DNA of 64,000 nt, from assembly GCA_023388055.1 (NCBI GenBank), contig JAEWGW010000019.1, forward strand, positions 62,001 through 126,000, in the 5' to 3' direction. The DNA is from Bacillota bacterium. GTDB lineage: Bacteria > Bacillota > Bacilli > Paenibacillales > NBRC-103111. The notes beneath the pieces were generated by a model, which was not told the origin of the DNA, ran no database searches, and saw only the letters and a program-made list of their open reading frames with translations. The translations under genes and the position numbers were made by a program. This document shows positions 60,425-64,000 of the stretch, piece after piece. Position 1 is the first letter of the stretch. Each line of letters begins with the position of its first letter.

Positions 60425-60443
60425 GCCTAAGCGGATAAGCATT

Positions 60444-60492
60444 GGCGGATGGTTATCTGGTTACCTGAACGGCAGCCTTGTGGCCATCCGCC
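60444..60492 (+). other. Intercistronic hairpin between permease and binding-protein genes
   Basis: Perfect 9-bp stem GGCGGATGG (60444-60452) with CCATCCGCC (60484-60492) and a 31-nt loop, no T-run. Likely an mRNA processing or stability element that lets the binding protein be made in excess. Confidence 0.55.
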
Positions 60493-60561
60493 CATCCATT
60501 ACGAATTGCTCCGATTGGAGTTATTCCATAAATGTTTGACCATTATAAGGAGGGTATAAAA

Positions 60562-62148
60562 ATGAAAAGAAAAGCAAGCAGCATGAAACGTTTTGTTGCC
60601 GTTGTATCCGTCGGAACCATTGCCGCCGGCGCACTTGCAGGCTGCGGTGGAAGCGGCGATAAAAACACAGCGTCTTCCCCTTCCCCCGGCGCATCTGTTG
60701 CCGCAACTCAACAGCCGCCGGTTGAATTGAGCATTATGCTTCCGATCTTCAAAACCAATTTCCCCAAGGATGACAGCCCGGTAGCAGCTGAAATCGAAAA
60801 GCTGACCAATGCGAATATCCACTTCGAATGGGTACCTAATGCTTCTTACGCGGATAAGTTCAATATTACGCTGGCTTCCGGCAAACTCCCCAACATTATC
60901 GCCGTATTGGACCCCAAGTCCTCCAGCTTCGTGAATGCTGCCAGATCCGGCGCGTTCTGGGATTTGACCGATCATCTGAAGGATTACAAGAACCTGTCCG
61001 GCGCTAACAAGACTGTATTGAACAATACCTCCATTGACGGCAAGGTTTACGGTATCTACCGCGGCCGCGATCTGGGACGTTATGGCTACTACTACCGCAA
61101 GGATTGGTTGGATGCTGTAGGTTTGCAAGAACCGAAAACCATCGATGAATTCTACAACATGTTGAAAGCGTTTAAAGAAAAGGACCCGGACAAGAATGGC
61201 AAGGACGATACCTATGGCATGACTCTGGTAAAATGGACCGGCGGTTGGGCAAGCGGCTTCGACAATATCAAGCTGTGGTTCGGCGCTCCTAACAAATGGG
61301 GCATTAAGGACGGCAAGCTGGTTCCCGAGCATCAATATGAGGAATACATTGAAGGCTTGAAATTCATGAAGAAGCTGTACGACGAGAAGCTGATCAACTC
61401 TGACTTCGCCGTATTCGACAGCGCCAAGTGGACCGATCCGCTGGTTAATAACCAAGCAGGTGTAATCGTGGACGTATTGGACGGCGGCGCACGTGCCGAC
61501 GACAAGATCCACGCGGCCTTGGCCAAGGAAGGCAAGGACAAGCCCGATACCCACTACATCGATGTGGCAAGCGGCGTAACCGGCAAGGACGGCAAGCTGC
61601 ATACTCTGCCTACTTCGGGTTATTCCGGAATGCTCTCCATTCCGAAATCCTCCGTTAAGACTGAGGCTGAGCTGAAGCGTGTCCTGACCTTCATCGACCG
61701 TCTGAACGATCCGGATCTGCAAACCATGCTGAGCTATGGCCTGGAAGGCAAACACTATACCCTGGATGCTGAAAAGAACGTAACCGTAAGCAAGGACACT
61801 GTCCTGATGGAGTCCGAAGTGGAAGGCCTGAACCAAATGCTCTCCTTCCTGCCGGAAAACAAGTCCTTGACCGTGAAACAAACCGCTCTGCGCAAGAAGC
61901 AAACCGAGCTGATCAAGAAGAATGTGGAATACATCGTATCCAACCCTGCTGAGCCGCTGATCTCGGCCATCTACAACCAAAAGGGTCCGCAACTGGATAA
62001 CATCGTCAACGATGCCCGCATCAAGTTCATCGTAGGCCAAATCGACGAAGCAGGTATGCGCGCCGCTTTCGAAACCTGGAAGAAGTCCGGCGGCGACGAC
62101 CTCGTGAAGGAAATGAACGAATTGTATACAGCTGCCCAAAAGAAATAA
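60562..62148 (+). CDS. Extracellular sugar-binding lipoprotein (LplA-like), copy 1
   Basis: A 528-aa lipoprotein with lipobox LAGC (Cys 28). It has the large two-lobe fold of the LplA group, with FEWVPNASYADKFNITLASG, KDWLDAVGL and LWFGAPNKWG-type stretches. Binding partner of the two permeases upstream. ATG 60562 has AAGGAGGG upstream. The second binding protein at 62349 is a clear paralog: the order of motifs and the segment PKTIDEFY are shared. Ends at a strong terminator. Confidence 0.93.
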   Translation: MKRKASSMKRFVAVVSVGTIAAGALAGCGGSGDKNTASSPSPGASVAATQQPPVELSIMLPIFKTNFPKDDSPVAAEIEKLTNANIHFEWVPNASYADKFNITLASGKLPNIIAVLDPKSSSFVNAARSGAFWDLTDHLKDYKNLSGANKTVLNNTSIDGKVYGIYRGRDLGRYGYYYRKDWLDAVGLQEPKTIDEFYNMLKAFKEKDPDKNGKDDTYGMTLVKWTGGWASGFDNIKLWFGAPNKWGIKDGKLVPEHQYEEYIEGLKFMKKLYDEKLINSDFAVFDSAKWTDPLVNNQAGVIVDVLDGGARADDKIHAALAKEGKDKPDTHYIDVASGVTGKDGKLHTLPTSGYSGMLSIPKSSVKTEAELKRVLTFIDRLNDPDLQTMLSYGLEGKHYTLDAEKNVTVSKDTVLMESEVEGLNQMLSFLPENKSLTVKQTALRKKQTELIKKNVEYIVSNPAEPLISAIYNQKGPQLDNIVNDARIKFIVGQIDEAGMRAAFETWKKSGGDDLVKEMNELYTAAQKK

Positions 62149-62195
62149 TCCGCAAGGATTATAGGCGTGTTTATTAACACCCCAAAGCTCTGCCA

Positions 62196-62244
62196 ACAGG
62201 ATAGGGGATGTGCGAATAAAATCGCACACCCCTGCCTGTTTTTT
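62196..62244 (+). terminator. Terminator of the sugar ABC operon
   Basis: ACAGG, GGGG and GTGCGA paired with TCGCAC, CCCC and CCTGT in order, then TTTTTT. Confidence 0.85.
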
Positions 62245-62274
62245 GTGTTTTTTTGCCGTTGGGGCATGAAAAGC

Positions 62275-62304
62275 TTGTTCTTGGGTATGAAAACGGTATA
62301 TGCT
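62275..62304 (+). promoter_or_regulatory. Candidate promoter of the second binding-protein gene
   Basis: TTGTTC at 62275-62280 and TATGCT at 62299-62304 (18-bp spacer); an overlapping TATATG gives 16 bp. Shows that copy 2 and the following gene can form their own unit. Confidence 0.4.
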
Positions 62305-62348
62305 AGGGAAACAATCCTTGTCGAAATTTAAACCCAGTTGGAGGCAGC

Positions 62349-63872
62349 ATGAAAACCAACCGATTTTTACTGTTCTTGGCGGCAGCCGCTCTTGCCGCTG
62401 CCGGCGGGTGTCAATCCGCAAACCATGAGAAAACTGGCTCAGACGAGCCCTTTCCGATAACCATCCTGACAACCAGCTTTTCCACAAGCCCTGCAAGTAA
62501 GGAAAGCAAGGTGTGGAAGATGCTGGAGGAATATACACATACCAATTTGAATATTATTTGGGCGCCCAATGCGTCCTATATCGATAAAATGAACATTTCC
62601 CTTGCCTCCGGAACACTGCCCATGGTGATGAAGGTGGAGAATACCCATGTTCCCAGCGTTGCGGGCGCAATCCAGAAGGGACAAATCTGGGAAATTGGCC
62701 CTTATTTAAGTCGTTTCCCCAACCTGAGCAAGGCCGACCCGGAGATTCTCGGCAACATCTCCAACGAAGGTAAGGTGTACGGTATTTACAGGGCGAGAAA
62801 GCAGGGCAGGCCGGGAATATCGTACCGTAAGGATTGGCTGGACAAGCTGAGCCTCTCCGAGCCGAAAACCATCGATGAATTCTACGCGGTGCTGAAGGCT
62901 TTTACCAAGAATGATCCCGATGGCAATGGTATTGATGATACATACGGCCTTGCAGTTTCCAAGTATCCGTTGCCCTGGGATATGATGCAGGTCTGGTTTG
63001 GTGCACCCAATAAGTGGGGGCTTGATGAGAATGAGAAGCTGGTTCCCGAGCATTATACGACGGAATACCGCAATAGCCTGAAGTTTTTCCGCAAAATTTA
63101 TGCCGAGGGGCTGGTTAATTCCGATTTTCCCATCTATGACACCACCCGTTGGAATGAGCAGCTGGTAAGCGGACATGCCGGGGTCATGCTGGATGTTGCG
63201 GATACCGCCGGACGGCTGGAAACAAGGATGAAGCAGGTCAATCCCAACGCGGTTATCGATGTATTCGGTGGGGTAGAGGGCCCTTATGGCCCGCGGAGTT
63301 TGAGTACCCCTGGTTATAACGGTGTGTACCTCATCTCCAAAAGTGGTGTTAAAACGGAGCAGGAATTGCTGAAGGTTCTTGATTTTTTGGATAAGCTGAA
63401 TGATGAGCCGATGCAGCGATTGTTGTATTACGGTCTGGAGAATATCCATTACACCATGCGCAACGGGGCTATGGAGAGCATTGTAAGCGAGGCTGTCCCG
63501 CCTGAATATAATGCTAATGATCTGACCCAGCTGCTGCCTCTCATTCCGGAGCTGACCAATTTCAAATCCGTCTCCCCTTTAAGAGAAAAGGTTAATACCG
63601 TCATCGCGGACAATGATAAGATCATCATCACCAATCCCGCGGAGGGGCTGGAATCGCCAACCTATAGCCAGAAGGGCAATATGCTGGATGATATGATTGC
63701 TGAAGCCAGAGTCCAGTACATTACAGGGAAAATTGATGATAAGGAATTTGACCGTCTGCTGGATAATTGGAGAGCAAGCGGCGGGGACAAGGTTATTCAG
63801 GAGATTAATGACGCCTATCGGGTTAGAAAACATGCGTTGAACCAATTCAAAGAACCAGTGGTGAATAAGTGA
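62349..63872 (+). CDS. Extracellular sugar-binding lipoprotein (LplA-like), copy 2
   Basis: A 507-aa lipoprotein with lipobox AGGC (Cys 21). It is a paralog of the upstream binding protein: PNASYIDKMNISLASG, GKVYGIYRARKQGR, SYRKDWLDKL, EPKTIDEFYAVLKAF and VWFGAPNKWGL line up with it, but the N-terminal and middle parts differ. RBS TTGGAGGCAGC. It lacks adjacent permeases, and its stop overlaps the start of a regulator gene (TGATG), so it may serve as the sensing partner of that regulator or as an alternative binding protein for the same permeases. Confidence 0.9.
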   Translation: MKTNRFLLFLAAAALAAAGGCQSANHEKTGSDEPFPITILTTSFSTSPASKESKVWKMLEEYTHTNLNIIWAPNASYIDKMNISLASGTLPMVMKVENTHVPSVAGAIQKGQIWEIGPYLSRFPNLSKADPEILGNISNEGKVYGIYRARKQGRPGISYRKDWLDKLSLSEPKTIDEFYAVLKAFTKNDPDGNGIDDTYGLAVSKYPLPWDMMQVWFGAPNKWGLDENEKLVPEHYTTEYRNSLKFFRKIYAEGLVNSDFPIYDTTRWNEQLVSGHAGVMLDVADTAGRLETRMKQVNPNAVIDVFGGVEGPYGPRSLSTPGYNGVYLISKSGVKTEQELLKVLDFLDKLNDEPMQRLLYYGLENIHYTMRNGAMESIVSEAVPPEYNANDLTQLLPLIPELTNFKSVSPLREKVNTVIADNDKIIITNPAEGLESPTYSQKGNMLDDMIAEARVQYITGKIDDKEFDRLLDNWRASGGDKVIQEINDAYRVRKHALNQFKEPVVNK

Positions 63873-64000
63873 TGAACCGTATTGTGGAAAAGATCGGTAA
63901 ACCCCTGCTTGAACGGATTACCCAGAATAAGCGTCCCCACTACAATAAAAGCCTGGCGATGATTTTATTGGTATCCAGTATCCCCGGCTTTATTATCGGT
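63872..64000 (+). CDS. N-terminus of a membrane-anchored regulator (AraC-type or sensor kinase), cut by window end
   Basis: The first 43 codons are visible. They give a basic cytosolic lead (RITQNKRPHYNKS) and then the start of a membrane helix (LAMILLVSSIPGFIIG). In Paenibacillus this opening is typical of AraC-family regulators with an extracytoplasmic sensor domain, or of YesM-type kinases, beside LplABC systems. The start overlaps the preceding stop by one base, implying coupling. The class cannot be settled without the rest. Confidence 0.7.
   Translation, partial: MNRIVEKIGKPLLERITQNKRPHYNKSLAMILLVSSIPGFIIG

Overview
The window reads as a 64 kb piece of chromosome from a spore-forming member of the Paenibacillaceae (Bacillota). 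The evidence is the Bacillales housekeeping order era-yqzL-recO-ppsR-yqxD-dnaG-rpoD-trmK-yqfO, a B-type RNase P RNA, sporulation-associated genes (ypuI, a YhcN/YlaJ lipoprotein, a collagen-like protein), strong AGGAGG ribosome binding sites, frequent TTG and GTG starts, fairly high GC, and Paenibacillus-style LplB/LplC sugar ABC systems with a membrane-anchored regulator. No phage, insertion sequence with a transposase, tRNA or CRISPR array was seen.

Layout. 1-11.1 kb: end of cdd, then the era to yqfO housekeeping cluster. glyQS, which lies between recO and ppsR in Bacillus, is absent, and a cut-down T-box-like leader remains in its place. 11.4-16.2 kb: rnpB, a MurR/RpiR regulator, a collagen-like surface protein and a divergent IlvD/Edd dehydratase whose promoter shares a motif with the regulator's own promoter. 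16.3-24.1 kb: subtilisin-like protease, ypuI, a VanH-like dehydrogenase divergent from a LysR gene, a TetR/MFS pair with three operator-like sites, DUF1540 and a small membrane protein. 24.5-29.6 kb: a four-gene BMP-type nucleoside ABC importer. 30-36 kb: lytic transglycosylase, nifZ-thiI, GH31 alpha-xylosidase. 36-44.6 kb: a possible metal-handling stretch with a Ca-type P-ATPase, a TerC protein, an alkaline phosphatase, an ABC ATPase and permease with a His-rich loop, and a lipoprotein. 45-48.8 kb: a secreted two-repeat protein divergent from a two-component system. 48.9-54.9 kb: typA, LCP, a flavin-type protein, a YlaJ-like lipoprotein and PIN-PhoH. 55-64 kb: pentapeptide protein, GH42 beta-galactosidase and a divergent LplB/LplC/solute-binding-protein operon, then a second binding protein and the start of its regulator.

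The most striking structure is non-coding. Six intergenic elements, each exactly 187 bp, share one geometry: four 26-bp units, the first two direct and the last two inverted, at offsets 0, 50, 111 and 161. Unit sequences fall into three subtypes and the linkers differ, yet spacing is kept to the base. They occur about every 9-13 kb (starts at 1423, 11138, 24154, 33383, 44734 and 55056), always behind the 3' end of a plus-strand gene. I know of no named function for them. Several other hairpin elements and three unrelated short tandem repeats also lie in the gaps, the tandem repeats directly beside three of the 187-bp elements.

All calls come from reading the sequence and recalled family knowledge; no search was run.
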